Shown one piece after another: positions 48,165 through 56,629 of a stretch of 64,000 nt of DNA. The notes under the pieces were generated by a model, which was not told the DNA's origin, did not search any database, and saw only the letters and a program-made list of their open reading frames with translations. Within the stretch, counting starts at the first letter, position 1. Each line of letters begins with the position of its first letter. Both the position numbers and the translations under genes were made by a program. The DNA comes from Chloroflexota bacterium (GTDB lineage Bacteria; Chloroflexota; Anaerolineae; Anaerolineales; Villigracilaceae). The stretch lies in contig JACRLB010000015.1 in assembly GCA_016235445.1 (NCBI GenBank), positions 186,001 to 250,000 of the forward strand, given 5' to 3'.

Positions 48165-48174
48165 CTGCTGATGA

Positions 48175-49575
48175 CTAAATATGTATTGGCGTTCCGCTTG
48201 CGCCGTGCGCCGCTTCCATGAGCGTTTCACTCAGTGTTGGGTGCGCATGAACGTTCCTTGCGATCTCGTGCGGGGTGAGTTCCATCATGCGAGCCAGGGT
48301 AAGTTCGGGGAGTAGTTCGGTCACTTCGGGGCCGATCATGTGGGCGCCGAGAATCTCGCCATATTTTTCGTCCACCACGATCTTCACGAAGCCCGCATAA
48401 TCGCCAAGCCCAAGCGCCTTGCCATTGGCCTGGAAGGGAAAGCGGCCAATCTTAATATTGTAGCCCTTCTCTTTTGCCTGCGCTTCGGTCAGTCCGAACG
48501 AAGCCACCTGCGGATAGGAATATGTGGCGCGCGGCATCATTTCATAATCGAGCGTCACGGTTTCATGTCCGCCAATGTGTTCGGCGGCGACAATGCCCAT
48601 CGCCGAGCCGACATGCGCCAGCATGAGTTTGCCCGTCACATCCCCGACCGCCCAAATGCCAGGCACGTTCGTCTGCATCTTTTCATTCACTTCGACAAAG
48701 CCGCGCTCGTTGATCTGCACGCCGACTTCTTCGAGGCCAAGTCCCTTTGAATTGGGACGGAAACCGATCGCGACTAAAGCCTGGTCTGCTTCCAGTACTG
48801 TTTCTTTTCCCCCCGCTGACACTTTAACCTGCACGCCTGTTTTGGTTGCTTCCACAGATTCAACTTTATGGCTCGTCATGATCTTAATGCCGCGCTTCTT
48901 GAATTCCTTTTCGAGTTCCTTCGAGACTTCTTCATCTTCCAGCGGCACAACGCGCGGCAACATTTCAACGATGGTCACATCCACGCCGTACGCGCTCCAG
49001 ATGGTGGAAAATTCCACGCCGATGGCGCCAGAGCCGATGACCACAACGGATTTGGGGAGTTTGTCTTGCAGGATGGCTTCCCAATAGGTGACGACCTTGT
49101 CGCCGTCCACTTTCCACACGGGCGGGACCATGGCGCTCGCGCCCGTGGCAACGATGATGTTCTTTGCTTTGAGTTCTGTGATCTTTCCATCTTTGTCCGT
49201 CACGTTGAGCGTGTCTTTGGCCTTGAACTTCGCCTCGCCCATGAAGACGGCGATGTTGTTCTTCTTCATCAAAAAGCCGACGCCTTTGGTCAATCGGTCT
49301 GAATTCTGGCGCGAGCGTTTGACGGCTACGCTGTAATCCAGTTTCAGGTTATCGAAGGAGAAGCCAAAGTCCTTGCCGCGTTCGCGCAGGGTGTGAGCCA
49401 CTTCCGCATTTTTGAGCAAGGACTTGGATGGGATACAGCCTACGTTTAAACATACTCCGCCCATCCATTGCTTGTCCACGATTGCGACTTTCTGTTTCAA
49501 TTGCGCGGCACGGATTGCGGCCACATATCCCGCGGGGCCCGCGCCGATCACAACGACATCAAAATTTTCTGCCAT
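48175..49575 (-). CDS. lpdA: Dihydrolipoyl dehydrogenase (E3)
   Basis: This 466-residue flavoenzyme reoxidises the lipoyl arm of 2-oxo-acid dehydrogenase complexes and reduces NAD+. FAD motif VVVIGAGPAGY, redox disulfide Cys42-Cys47 (GGVCLNVGCIPSK), NAD motif VVIGSGAIGVEF and the C-terminal His-Glu active-site pair (HAHPTLSETL) are all present. The length is normal. AGGAGAG precedes the start. It is the last gene of the complex cluster but has a hairpin with an internal TATAAT just upstream (49598-49628), so a separate promoter is possible. Confidence 0.95.
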   Translation of the reverse strand: MAENFDVVVIGAGPAGYVAAIRAAQLKQKVAIVDKQWMGGVCLNVGCIPSKSLLKNAEVAHTLRERGKDFGFSFDNLKLDYSVAVKRSRQNSDRLTKGVGFLMKKNNIAVFMGEAKFKAKDTLNVTDKDGKITELKAKNIIVATGASAMVPPVWKVDGDKVVTYWEAILQDKLPKSVVVIGSGAIGVEFSTIWSAYGVDVTIVEMLPRVVPLEDEEVSKELEKEFKKRGIKIMTSHKVESVEATKTGVQVKVSAGGKETVLEADQALVAIGFRPNSKGLGLEEVGVQINERGFVEVNEKMQTNVPGIWAVGDVTGKLMLAHVGSAMGIVAAEHIGGHETVTLDYEMMPRATYSYPQVASFGLTEAQAKEKGYNIKIGRFPFQANGKALGLGDYAGFVKIVVDEKYGEILGAHMIGPEVTELLPELTLARMMELTPHEIARNVHAHPTLSETLMEAAHGASGTPIHI

Positions 49576-49597
49576 TGAAAATACTCTCCTAAATATA

Positions 49598-49628
49598 AAA
49601 GGTTAAGGGGATTATACCCTTAACCTTT
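49598..49628 (-). terminator. Hairpin with TATAAT in the loop upstream of lpdA
   Basis: AAAGGTTAAGGG and CCCTTAACCTTT are inverted. On the minus strand the loop reads TATAAT. It may stop DLH transcripts while carrying the -10 box of lpdA. A -35 at the right distance is not evident. A further palindrome (CTGTAAAACAAGTC / GACTTGTTTTACAG, 49652-49683) overlaps the DLH stop codon. Confidence 0.55.
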
Positions 49629-49676
49629 TTTGTCTTTCGTAAAACAAGTCCTGTAAAACAAGTCTATAGACTTGTT

Positions 49677-50333
49677 TTACAGGGTTGCGCGCAAAAATTC
49701 AATTGTCCGATCCCATGCCAATTGCGCGGATGCGGAGTCATATTCGGGGCGGTCAGACTCAACGAACCAGTGACCAACTCCGGGGTAGGTGTGAAGCGTC
49801 GCATCCACGCCCGCGGATTTAAATTCCGCGAACGTTTTTTCCACATATTCGTTCGGCTCCCATTCGTCGTTATCGCTGTAATGCCCCATCACTTTGGATG
49901 TGACCTTTCCATAATCCGCGTATTCATTGCCGTAGAAAAGAACCGTCGCCCCGACCTGCTCCGGGGTGGTGGATGCGACGATCAGCGCCCAGCCTGCGCC
50001 CATCGAGAAACCGACCAATCCAATCTTTCCTTTCACCATGCTTCGCAAATATTCTTTTGCCGCCATCACCGTATCGCCCACAAGTTGACTGTCACTTTTT
50101 TCCATCAACTCTTTGGCTTCGTCAATGGTCTTTGCGATCTGCCCGTTACGCATGTCTGGCGCGAGGACGGTAAATCCCTGCTCGGCGAGGCGGTCGCATA
50201 CCTGCTTGAAGAACGGCTTCAAGCCCCACCAGGCATGAAGCAATAACACGCCAGGTCCGCCGCCGTTTGCAAGATAGGCGTTGACTTTTTTATCGTTCAC
50301 ACTTAATTGGATTTCAGAAGTTTGAATGGACAT
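49677..50333 (-). CDS. Dienelactone hydrolase family protein
   Basis: This 218-residue alpha/beta hydrolase has LLHAWWGLKPFFK (oxyanion region), the nucleophile in VGFSMGAGW (Ser110) and a His in GVGHWFVE near the end. True dienelactone hydrolases use Cys at the nucleophile, so the Ser form here points to a broader carboxylesterase of the DLH family. It is 19 bases after the methyltransferase gene, in the same direction, inside the 2-oxo-acid dehydrogenase cluster. Its link to that pathway is unclear. Confidence 0.85.
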   Translation of the reverse strand: MSIQTSEIQLSVNDKKVNAYLANGGGPGVLLLHAWWGLKPFFKQVCDRLAEQGFTVLAPDMRNGQIAKTIDEAKELMEKSDSQLVGDTVMAAKEYLRSMVKGKIGLVGFSMGAGWALIVASTTPEQVGATVLFYGNEYADYGKVTSKVMGHYSDNDEWEPNEYVEKTFAEFKSAGVDATLHTYPGVGHWFVESDRPEYDSASAQLAWDRTIEFLRATL

Positions 50334-50351
50334 GGCAAATCTCCTTTGGAT

Positions 50352-50828
50352 CTAAACCCAGCGCCTCACCCTTGAACTGTAGCCTGTGTACTGCTCTTTG
50401 AATTTTTTCTCCAGATAGGCTTCTTCCTTCTCGATCACCAGCCGACTCATGGTGGTGGCAAAAAACGGCGCGGCAACGAAGCCCCACAGAGAACCGTAAT
50501 TCAACGGGAAGCCAATCACCATCAGGAAAAATCCCAGATAGATCGGGTTGCGTGTGAGGCGGTAAATGCCGCCCGTCACCAGCATCTTGACCGATCCATG
50601 CGGGTCGAGGGTTGTGCGCGCCTTGCGAAATTCGATGAATGCGCCCACGCCGAGCATAAAGCCAATGAAGGTTAAGCCGAGGCCGATGGTTCTTCCAATC
50701 GCAGGGACTTCAAATGGAATGGGGAAAAATCTTTGCAACACCATCGCCACGACGAGATAAAATAACGCGACAAACGGCGGGTGAATGTTCTTGTTGATGT
50801 TCGGGCTGTCTTTTTGTTTTTCGCTCAT
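50352..50828 (-). CDS. Isoprenylcysteine methyltransferase-like membrane protein
   Basis: This 158-residue protein has four or five helices. The motif LVTGGIYRLTRNPIYLGFFL and the C-terminal EEAYLEKKFKEQYTGYSSRVRRW identify the ICMT/phospholipid methyltransferase family, which methylates isoprenylated proteins, phospholipids or quinone-like lipids with SAM. The start is ATG 50828 (GGAGTTAATCAG upstream). A longer frame runs back into the E2 gene and is unlikely. The substrate is unknown. The gene is four bases after E2. Confidence 0.85.
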   Translation of the reverse strand: MSEKQKDSPNINKNIHPPFVALFYLVVAMVLQRFFPIPFEVPAIGRTIGLGLTFIGFMLGVGAFIEFRKARTTLDPHGSVKMLVTGGIYRLTRNPIYLGFFLMVIGFPLNYGSLWGFVAAPFFATTMSRLVIEKEEAYLEKKFKEQYTGYSSRVRRWV

Positions 50829-50832
50829 CTGA

Positions 50833-52053
50833 TTAACTCCAGTTTTCCAACGTCTCTTTGACCTTCGCCAAAAACCAATCCGCAGATGCGCCATCGAGAA
50901 TGCGGTGATCGAACACGAAGGACATGTACACCATCGGGCGGATGGCAATTGCGTCATCCACAACGATCACACGTTTTTGCATTGCGCCGATTCCGAGAAT
51001 CCCACACTGCGGCTGGTTGATGACGGGGAATGCGAATAAAGAGCCGCTGATTCCGTGATTGGTCAACGTGAACGTGCCGCCTCTCACTTCATCGGGTTGC
51101 AGTTTCTTCGAGCGGGCGCGTGCCGCCAAATCGTTGACCGAGCGCGCCATCGCCAGCAGGGAGTGATTGTCCGCGCCTTTGATGACAGGCACGATCAAAC
51201 CTTCCTCGCCAAGTGAAGTTGCCATGCCGAGGTTGATATTCTTGTGAACAAGAACGCCTTCATCGCTCCACGAAGAATTGACAATTGGGTAGGCTTTCAG
51301 CCCCGCAACAATGGCGGTCATAAAATATGCCGTGAAAGTGAGGTTGACTCCGTCCCGCTCAAATGCGGCTTTGTTCGCGGCGCGATGTTTCGCCACGCGA
51401 GACATATCCGCTTCCATCACGGTCAACACATGCGGGGAGGTATGTTTGGATTCGACCATGTGATGCGCAATGGATTTTCGCATGGTGCTGTGTTTGATCA
51501 ATTGATCGCCAGCCACGGGCGTGACCACGGACGATGGACGACTAACCACGGTCTGTGGTCTATAGTCTGTCGTCTTTTTCCCGCTTTCAACAAACGCCAA
51601 CACATCATTCTTCGTGATGCGTCCGCTCATGCCTGTGCCGCTCACTTGGGACAAGTCCACGCCATGCTCGGCGGCGATCTTTGCAACGACGGGGGAGATG
51701 AAGCCCAAGTCCGTGTTGCGTGGTGCGTGATTCGTAATTGGTGATTGGAGATTGGTAATTGGTAATTGGGAGGAGGCAGGTTTTTGCGCAGGCGTGACAC
51801 TGTCCACTGCTTCCCCGGCCACTCCGATAATTGCCAGTAATTCCCCAACCTTCGCGGCCTGACCTTCCTGCATATCGATTCTCAGGATCACACCCGAAGC
51901 AGGCGCTGGGATTTCGGTATCCACTTTGTCGGTATTCACTTCGAGCAGGGGCTCCAGCTCGTTGATCGTGTCGCCAACCTGCTTGAGCCATTTTGTGACG
52001 GTGACTTCATCAACGCCTTCGCCGAGTCTTGGTACTAAAACTTTAGTTGCCAT
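50833..52053 (-). CDS. Dihydrolipoamide acyltransferase (E2)
   Basis: This 406-residue core subunit of a 2-oxo-acid dehydrogenase complex has one lipoyl domain (residues 1-80, lipoyl Lys43 in TDKVD), a peripheral subunit-binding domain (about 118-155, ISPVVAKIAAEHGVDLSQV) and the acyltransferase domain with HRILDG near residue 385. The two linkers are encoded by tandem 7-mers (51727-51768 and 51523-51578) and read QLPITNLQSPITN and DYRPQTVVSRPSS, instead of the usual Ala/Pro-rich linker. Whether it belongs to pyruvate, branched-chain or 2-oxoglutarate dehydrogenase is not settled by the sequence. The start has GGAGAAATT upstream. Confidence 0.92.
   Translation of the reverse strand: MATKVLVPRLGEGVDEVTVTKWLKQVGDTINELEPLLEVNTDKVDTEIPAPASGVILRIDMQEGQAAKVGELLAIIGVAGEAVDSVTPAQKPASSQLPITNLQSPITNHAPRNTDLGFISPVVAKIAAEHGVDLSQVSGTGMSGRITKNDVLAFVESGKKTTDYRPQTVVSRPSSVVTPVAGDQLIKHSTMRKSIAHHMVESKHTSPHVLTVMEADMSRVAKHRAANKAAFERDGVNLTFTAYFMTAIVAGLKAYPIVNSSWSDEGVLVHKNINLGMATSLGEEGLIVPVIKGADNHSLLAMARSVNDLAARARSKKLQPDEVRGGTFTLTNHGISGSLFAFPVINQPQCGILGIGAMQKRVIVVDDAIAIRPMVYMSFVFDHRILDGASADWFLAKVKETLENWS
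51523..51578 (-). repeat. Eight tandem 7-mers in the second E2 linker
   Basis: Plus-strand units are GACCACG, GACGATG, GACGACT, AACCACG, GTCTGTG, GTCTATA, GTCTGTC and GTCTTTT. The first four and the last four form two sub-types. They encode KKTTDYRPQTVVSRPSSVV on the minus strand. Confidence 0.75.
51727..51768 (-). repeat. Six tandem 7-mers in the first E2 linker
   Basis: Plus-strand units are GTGATTC, GTAATTG, GTGATTG, GAGATTG, GTAATTG and GTAATTG. Six units are 42 bases, a multiple of three, so the E2 frame is kept. They encode SQLPITNLQSPITNH. Confidence 0.85.
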
Positions 52054-52068
52054 AATTTCTCCAGTTTT

Positions 52069-52103
52069 CAGTAAACAGTGGTCAGTGAACAGTGAACAGT
52101 GAT
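52069..52103 (+). repeat. Five tandem 7-mers upstream of the E2 gene
   Basis: The units are CAGTAAA, CAGTGGT, CAGTGAA, CAGTGAA and CAGTGAT, directly between the E2 start and the stop of the four-helix-bundle gene. The array is non-coding for E2 and touches the last codon of the upstream gene. Confidence 0.8.
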
Positions 52104-52543
52104 CAGTTGTTGGTTGTGACGATGTATTCAGGGGCTTCTTCGCGGATGGTGCGTGAGGGGTCGCCGCAGAATAGTTCGGCTTTTTCGATCATGCCGCCCA
52201 ACATGCGTCCGATTTCGAGGCATTTTTCGAGCAGTTGAGCGCTGGTTTTCTGGTCAATGTATTCACAATCCAGAGCGGTTTCGATCCAATGTTGCGTTTC
52301 CATTTGTTCGCCATCCGAATCAGTGAGTTTGCTGATAAAGTGCTTTTCATACCTGCGTTTTGCCCATGCCTCTGCAAGATTTGCGCCTATCGAGCGGGAC
52401 GAGCGGCGAATTTGATCTGTCAGGGAATAAGTCTCATCTTTTGGAAATGACCTCGTAAGTTTAAAGATTTCCTGCTGTAACTGACGACTCTTCTTATAAA
52501 CAATCAAATCACGAAAACTCTGTGCGTGCTGTAATCCACTCAT
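52103..52543 (-). CDS. Four-helix-bundle protein (23S rRNA IVP-like family)
   Basis: This 146-residue protein of the small four-helix-bundle family is often encoded in 23S rRNA intervening sequences or as stand-alone genes. QSFRDLIVYKKSRQLQQEIF opens it, and TDQIRRSSRSIGANLAEAWAKRR is the family's best-conserved part. Function is unknown. The ATG at 52543 has AAGGAGCAGAA before it. Further upstream the frame remains open only because it is a run of 7-mers that spell repeated SVISYQ, which I do not count as gene. It sits between E1 and E2 and looks like an insertion in the operon. Confidence 0.85.
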   Translation of the reverse strand: MSGLQHAQSFRDLIVYKKSRQLQQEIFKLTRSFPKDETYSLTDQIRRSSRSIGANLAEAWAKRRYEKHFISKLTDSDGEQMETQHWIETALDCEYIDQKTSAQLLEKCLEIGRMLGGMIEKAELFCGDPSRTIREEAPEYIVTTNN

Positions 52544-52565
52544 TTCTGCTCCTTGTTCGTCCACT

Positions 52566-52698
52566 GATAACTGATAACTGATGACTGATAACTGATAACT
52601 GATGACTGATGACTGATAACTGATGACTGATAACTGATAACTGATGACTGATGACTGATGACTGATAACTGATGACTGATAACTGATAACTGATAACT
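52566..52698 (+). repeat. Nineteen tandem 7-mers (GATAACT/GATGACT)
   Basis: Exactly 133 bases form 19 perfect-length units. Every unit is GATAACT or GATGACT, with eight of the latter, so only one position varies. The array starts 20 bases upstream of the four-helix-bundle RBS and ends at the stop region of the E1 gene (52701). Other arrays of the same period are at 35237, 51523, 51727 and 52069. Confidence 0.95.
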
Positions 52699-52700
52699 GT

Positions 52701-55115
52701 TCACTGAAATACTGGATACTTCCCCGGATCAACCTCATTCATCATTTCATACACAGCATCGAACACCGTCTCCACATTTGGCTTGGACCAGTAATCGCCA
52801 TCACTTCCATACGCGGGACGATGGGCTTTTGCAGAGAGCGTCCGCGCGGGGGAGTCTAAATGGAAGTAGCCGCCTTGCTTTTCGATGACTTCCTGCATCA
52901 TGTAGGCCGTTGTTCCGCCTGGCACATCTTCATCCACAAATAAAACGCGCGAAGTCTTTTTGAGTGACTCAACGATCTCGTGGTGAATATCAAACGGCAT
53001 CAGCGATTGCACATCGATCACTTCAACTTCGATGCCGACTTTGCTTAGCTTGTCTGCCGCTTCAAGAACGACACGACAGCACGCGCCGTAGGTGACAATG
53101 GTGACATCCTTCCCTGCGCGGATGGTTTCAGGGACGCCCAACGGCAAAGTCATTTCGGCGATGTTATCAGGCAGGCGTTCTTTGACGCGATAGCCGTTCA
53201 ACACTTCCACCACAATCGCGGGTTCATCGGCTTTCAACAACGTGTTGTAAAAACCTGCGGCGCGGGTCATGTCACGCGGAACCAACAAATAAATGCCGCG
53301 CACAAAATTCAAAATGCCAGACATGGGCGAACCCGAATGCCAAATCCCTTCGAGGCGATGCCCACGCGTGCGGATGATGACGGGCGCTTTTTGTCCGCCT
53401 GCGGTGCGCCAGTGCAGAGATGCCAGGTCATCGCTCATCGTTTGGATCGCGTACAAAACATAATCAAGATATTGAATCTCGGCAATCGGGCGCAGTCCGC
53501 GCAAGGCCATGCCAATAGCCTGCCCCATGATCGTCGCTTCGCGAATGCCCGTATCCGTCACGCGGAACTCGCCATATTTTTCCTGCATCCCTTTGAAGCC
53601 CTGGTTCACGTCGCCAAGTTTGCCAACGTCTTCGCCAAACGCAATCAACCGCGGCTCACGCGCCAGTGCGGCATCGAAGGCGGCATTGACCACTTCAAAG
53701 CCGAACATGGTCGGCGACGAATCGGAATATGCAGGTTTTACTTCGTCCACCTTCAACGCCGTGCCCGAATACAAATGCGAGCCGTATCGTTCCAGATTAA
53801 CTTTGTCGTCGTTATTTTTCCATGCGATTAAAACCTGCTTGACGGGATTCGACTCATCCCTGAGGATTCGCAACGCCTCATGCGTGATCGTGTGAATGTC
53901 GCGCCTCGTATACGACGGGAGGCCTGCCAGCCGATCTTTGAGCATTCGCAACTCTGACGCATGGCTCGACGAGCTTGCGATCTCGTCGAACATGTCCATC
54001 ACCTGGTTGCGCTCGTCGGTGATGGGGGCGAGGTACGCATCCCACGCGGCTTTGCGGAATCCTTCCACAGCGGCGTAATCTGCCTTTTCAACAGAATCAA
54101 GCTCGGGTGCAGAAATGACGCGGTGTTCCAACATCCACGCGCGCATTTTTTTAAGTCCATCAAATTCTTCTTCCCATTTGAGTCGTTCGGGAGTCTTGTA
54201 GCGTTCGTGTGATCCGCTGGTGCTGTGGCCTTGCGGCTGTGTCACGTCAATGACATGAATGAGCGCGGGGATGTGATATTCGCGCGCGATCTCGGCGGCG
54301 CTGAGATAGGTCTCGATGAGCGCGGGATAATCCCATGCGCGGACGGTGTAATGGTCGTATCCGTTTTGGACTTGATCGGGCGTTGCAAGCGGGTCGCGCT
54401 CGAAGCCTTTGAGCAGTGAGCCGATATTTTCTTTGACCATTTGAAATTGATTGGGGACGGAGATGCCGTAGCCGTCATCATAAATGGTAAGGATGGCTGG
54501 CGCTTTGAGCACGCCAATGGCATTGACCGATTCCCAAAACAGACCTTCGGCAGTGGAAGCATTGCCGATGGTTGCAAATGCAACTTCATCCCCGTTATTT
54601 GAAAAATCCTTGAATTCATTTAATTCTTTTAACTTGCGATACAAAACGGATGCGTACGCCAGCCCCACGGCGCGCGGCATTTGCGCGGCGGTTGGGGAAA
54701 TATCCGATGCGGTGTTGTACATCTGCGTTTGCGGACGCCATGAGCCGTTGGGATATAAATTGCGCGAGGCAAAATGCGCGTTCATTTGTCTGCCGCCGCT
54801 GGCGGGGTCGTAGGTGACATCGGCATGGGAGTACAACTGCGCAAAAAATTCCTGGATGCTCATCACGCCAAGCATGAACATCCAGGTCTGGTCGCGGTAA
54901 TATCCCGAACGCCAGTCGCCTTTGCGGAAGGCGCGGGCGATGGCAAGCTGGGCAATTTCCTTGCCGTCGCCGAAAATCCCGAACTTTGCCTTGCCGCTGA
55001 GGACTTCCCTTCTGCCGATAAGCGAAGCCTGCCTGCTTTGATAGGCAAGGCGGTAATCTTTTATGATTTCATCTTTCTCGAGGGGCAACGCAATAGAACC
55101 CTTTTTCCTGGGCAT
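52701..55115 (-). CDS. 2-oxo-acid dehydrogenase E1, alpha/beta fusion
   Basis: This is an 804-residue thiamine diphosphate enzyme. Residues 1 to about 450 are E1 alpha (FGDGKEIAQLAIARAFRKGD, TIGNASTAEGLFWESVNAIG, DDGYGIS). Residues about 470-804 are E1 beta (RLIAFGEDVGKLGDVNQGF, ITYGACCRVVLEAADKL-like, VLFVDEDVPGGTTAYM). In most bacteria these are two genes. Fused E1 proteins are known from several phyla. It decarboxylates a 2-oxo acid and passes the acyl group to the E2 lipoyl arm. The substrate (pyruvate or branched-chain) is unclear. AGGAGAGAGAG precedes the start. It is the first gene of the cluster. Confidence 0.92.
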   Translation of the reverse strand: MPRKKGSIALPLEKDEIIKDYRLAYQSRQASLIGRREVLSGKAKFGIFGDGKEIAQLAIARAFRKGDWRSGYYRDQTWMFMLGVMSIQEFFAQLYSHADVTYDPASGGRQMNAHFASRNLYPNGSWRPQTQMYNTASDISPTAAQMPRAVGLAYASVLYRKLKELNEFKDFSNNGDEVAFATIGNASTAEGLFWESVNAIGVLKAPAILTIYDDGYGISVPNQFQMVKENIGSLLKGFERDPLATPDQVQNGYDHYTVRAWDYPALIETYLSAAEIAREYHIPALIHVIDVTQPQGHSTSGSHERYKTPERLKWEEEFDGLKKMRAWMLEHRVISAPELDSVEKADYAAVEGFRKAAWDAYLAPITDERNQVMDMFDEIASSSSHASELRMLKDRLAGLPSYTRRDIHTITHEALRILRDESNPVKQVLIAWKNNDDKVNLERYGSHLYSGTALKVDEVKPAYSDSSPTMFGFEVVNAAFDAALAREPRLIAFGEDVGKLGDVNQGFKGMQEKYGEFRVTDTGIREATIMGQAIGMALRGLRPIAEIQYLDYVLYAIQTMSDDLASLHWRTAGGQKAPVIIRTRGHRLEGIWHSGSPMSGILNFVRGIYLLVPRDMTRAAGFYNTLLKADEPAIVVEVLNGYRVKERLPDNIAEMTLPLGVPETIRAGKDVTIVTYGACCRVVLEAADKLSKVGIEVEVIDVQSLMPFDIHHEIVESLKKTSRVLFVDEDVPGGTTAYMMQEVIEKQGGYFHLDSPARTLSAKAHRPAYGSDGDYWSKPNVETVFDAVYEMMNEVDPGKYPVFQ

Positions 55116-55246
55116 GAACTCTCTCTCCTGAGTTTTAGTTGGGTGGGATTATAACGGAAGAACAAAGGATGAAGAAATGAAGAAAGAAAAAGTGTGCAAG
55201 CAAAGGTAGTCAGGGGAGGTAGATTGTTCGCTGGGCTGTGAACACC

Positions 55247-55299
55247 CCTCACCCTGCCCTCTACCCTTACGGGCACACGTCCCTCAGGGAGAGGGGGGA
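55247..55299 (+). repeat. CCCTCACCC-type repeat
   Basis: CCCTCACCCTGCCCTCTACC followed by CTTACGGGCACACGTCCC matches the reverse complement of 14905-14957 closely, and its first part matches the in-frame repeat at 23936-23971. Confidence 0.75.
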
Positions 55300-55458
55300 G
55301 TCGACACGGCGAAAAGTCTTCATACTTGGGGTGAGGGAAAAGGGGAAGGCTGACAACCTTTGCTTGCACACAAGAAAAAAGAGGAAAGAATAACGCGGAC
55401 ATTTCTGCCTGTTCACTTTCCACTTTCCATGCCAGGAAGGCGCAGACCCTGACTGTGT

Positions 55459-55549
55459 GGATTAAAGTTTTGGAAATGTGGCGCAAGTCTCTGACTTGCG
55501 AGGCAAATCAGAGATTTGTCCCACGCGGAGTGCCGAAAAAATATTCCAC
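55459..55549 (+). repeat. 91-bp interspersed repeat, copy 1
   Basis: The sequence beginning GGATTAAAGTTTTGGAAATG and ending AAAAAATATTCCAC is repeated at 63798-63889 with few changes. An inner palindrome (GTGGCGCAAGTC ... GATTTGTCCCAC) is present. Confidence 0.85.
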
Positions 55550-55594
55550 ACCCGACGCTGACTAGTACTCTTTGGCATAAATAAGTCGGTGGTT

Positions 55595-55649
55595 GTAGTA
55601 GCGACTTCAGTCGCTTACCAAGCCTAAAAACGACTGAAGTCGTTACTAC
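55595..55649. repeat. CGACTTCAGTCG hairpin
   Basis: GTAGTAGCGACTTCAGTCGC and CGACTGAAGTCGTTACTAC form an imperfect inverted repeat of about 20 bases per arm. Each arm is itself palindromic. Confidence 0.7.
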
Positions 55650-55749
55650 GAAATCAAGACGAATTTATGCCCGCCTGTACTAGTGTTTTGCGCTGACAGT
55701 AACTCTGTGCTAAAATTTATTTGATAATTATTTCAAAAAGGAGAGAACC

Positions 55750-56484
55750 ATGAAAATTTTACGTCCCTTTATTTTTTTGGCAGGATTGCTTTTGGTTGTT
55801 AGTTTAGCCTGCGGCGGCACCGTGTCGAACGAGCCAACCGTTGCTCCCCAGGAACCGATTGTACAGCCAGACCAGCCGACCCCAATTCCGCCGACTGAAG
55901 CGCCTGTTGTTTCGGCAGGCCCCTACTTCACCGAAGAATTCGACTCTGACCCACAGTGGCATTATGAAATTATCAAGGGCAATGATAAATCCGACCCTGA
56001 GTCTGTGTCGTATAAATTTGACTCCAGCCGCATGATCGTCGAGATTCCAGAGGAAGCGCTTTTTGTGTATTATATTTACGAAGGCCAAACCTATGAGAAC
56101 GTCCGCCTGGACATCAAAGTGGAGAATCGCGGCGTCAACAGCCAGCAAGTCAGCTTGATCTGCAACTTTGGGGATAACGCCTGGTATGAATGGGCAGTGC
56201 AAAGCGACGGAAGGTGGGAGTTGTTCGCCGTCAGCGATGGATATCATCGAATGCACAACGGCGCTTCCAATTTCATCAAACAGGGCAAGGATGTGAACGA
56301 ATACGCGATGAGCTGTGTCGATAATGAAATTTCCTTCTTTGTCAACGGTGAAGAACCCAAAGGCAGTCCTTATATAGATCGTCAATATGCCCTGCGTGGC
56401 GGAAATGTCGGCTTTTCGATTTCATCGCTTCGGGCAATCCCCGTATTGATCGAAGTGGATTGGTTCAAGATTTCGGAACCTTAA
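55750..56484 (+). CDS. Lipoprotein with LamG-like beta-sandwich
   Basis: This 244-residue lipoprotein has MKILRPFIFLAGLLLVVSLA as signal, lipobox SLAC (Cys21), a Pro/Thr linker (QPDQPTPIPPTEAP) and a beta-sandwich domain (about 57-244) of the LamG/glucanase-like kind. Sequences such as YFTEEFDSDPQWHYE and FVNGEEPKGSPYIDRQYALRGGNVGF are typical of these domains in Anaerolineae exported proteins. It may bind glycan. Cys142 and Cys189 could form a disulfide. AAAGGAGAGAACC precedes the start. No linked genes suggest a role. Confidence 0.82.
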   Translation: MKILRPFIFLAGLLLVVSLACGGTVSNEPTVAPQEPIVQPDQPTPIPPTEAPVVSAGPYFTEEFDSDPQWHYEIIKGNDKSDPESVSYKFDSSRMIVEIPEEALFVYYIYEGQTYENVRLDIKVENRGVNSQQVSLICNFGDNAWYEWAVQSDGRWELFAVSDGYHRMHNGASNFIKQGKDVNEYAMSCVDNEISFFVNGEEPKGSPYIDRQYALRGGNVGFSISSLRAIPVLIEVDWFKISEP

Positions 56485-56539
56485 TAATTCACCTTACGCG
56501 ATATTCCGAGGGGCGACCCAACAAAGCATAACCTTTTTT

Positions 56540-56619
56540 GATGGTGGGTCGAAATAAATGTTGACAACCGTAGCGCGAGATATTATCTCGCGCTACGTCA
56601 TTTACTCAATGCCGCCACC
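56540..56619 (+). mobile_element. 80-bp MITE-like element, second copy
   Basis: It matches 9807-9886 closely. The central palindrome GTAGCGCGAGATA / TTATCTCGCGCTAC is unchanged, and the ends are GGTGG and CCACC. It lies between the lipoprotein stop and the convergent phosphatase gene. Confidence 0.8.
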
Positions 56620-56629
56620 CCCTTTTTTA

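Larger units (their letters stand above)
55116..55749. other. Repeat-rich gap upstream of a lipoprotein gene
   Basis: No gene is seen in 634 bases. The gap holds the CCCTCACCC-type repeat (55247-55299), the 91-bp repeat (55459-55549) that recurs near the right end of the window, and the CGACTTCAGTCG hairpin (55595-55649). A TAAAAT box near 55711 with AAAGGAGAG before 55750 probably serves the lipoprotein gene. Confidence 0.6.

Noticed and set aside
52566-52698. CRISPR-like array
   Set aside because: Units are contiguous 7-mers without spacers, and no cas genes are in the window.
52566-52738. Extended N-terminus of the four-helix-bundle protein (repeated SVISYQ)
   Set aside because: It is the translation of the heptamer array. 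A good RBS is present downstream at ATG 52543.
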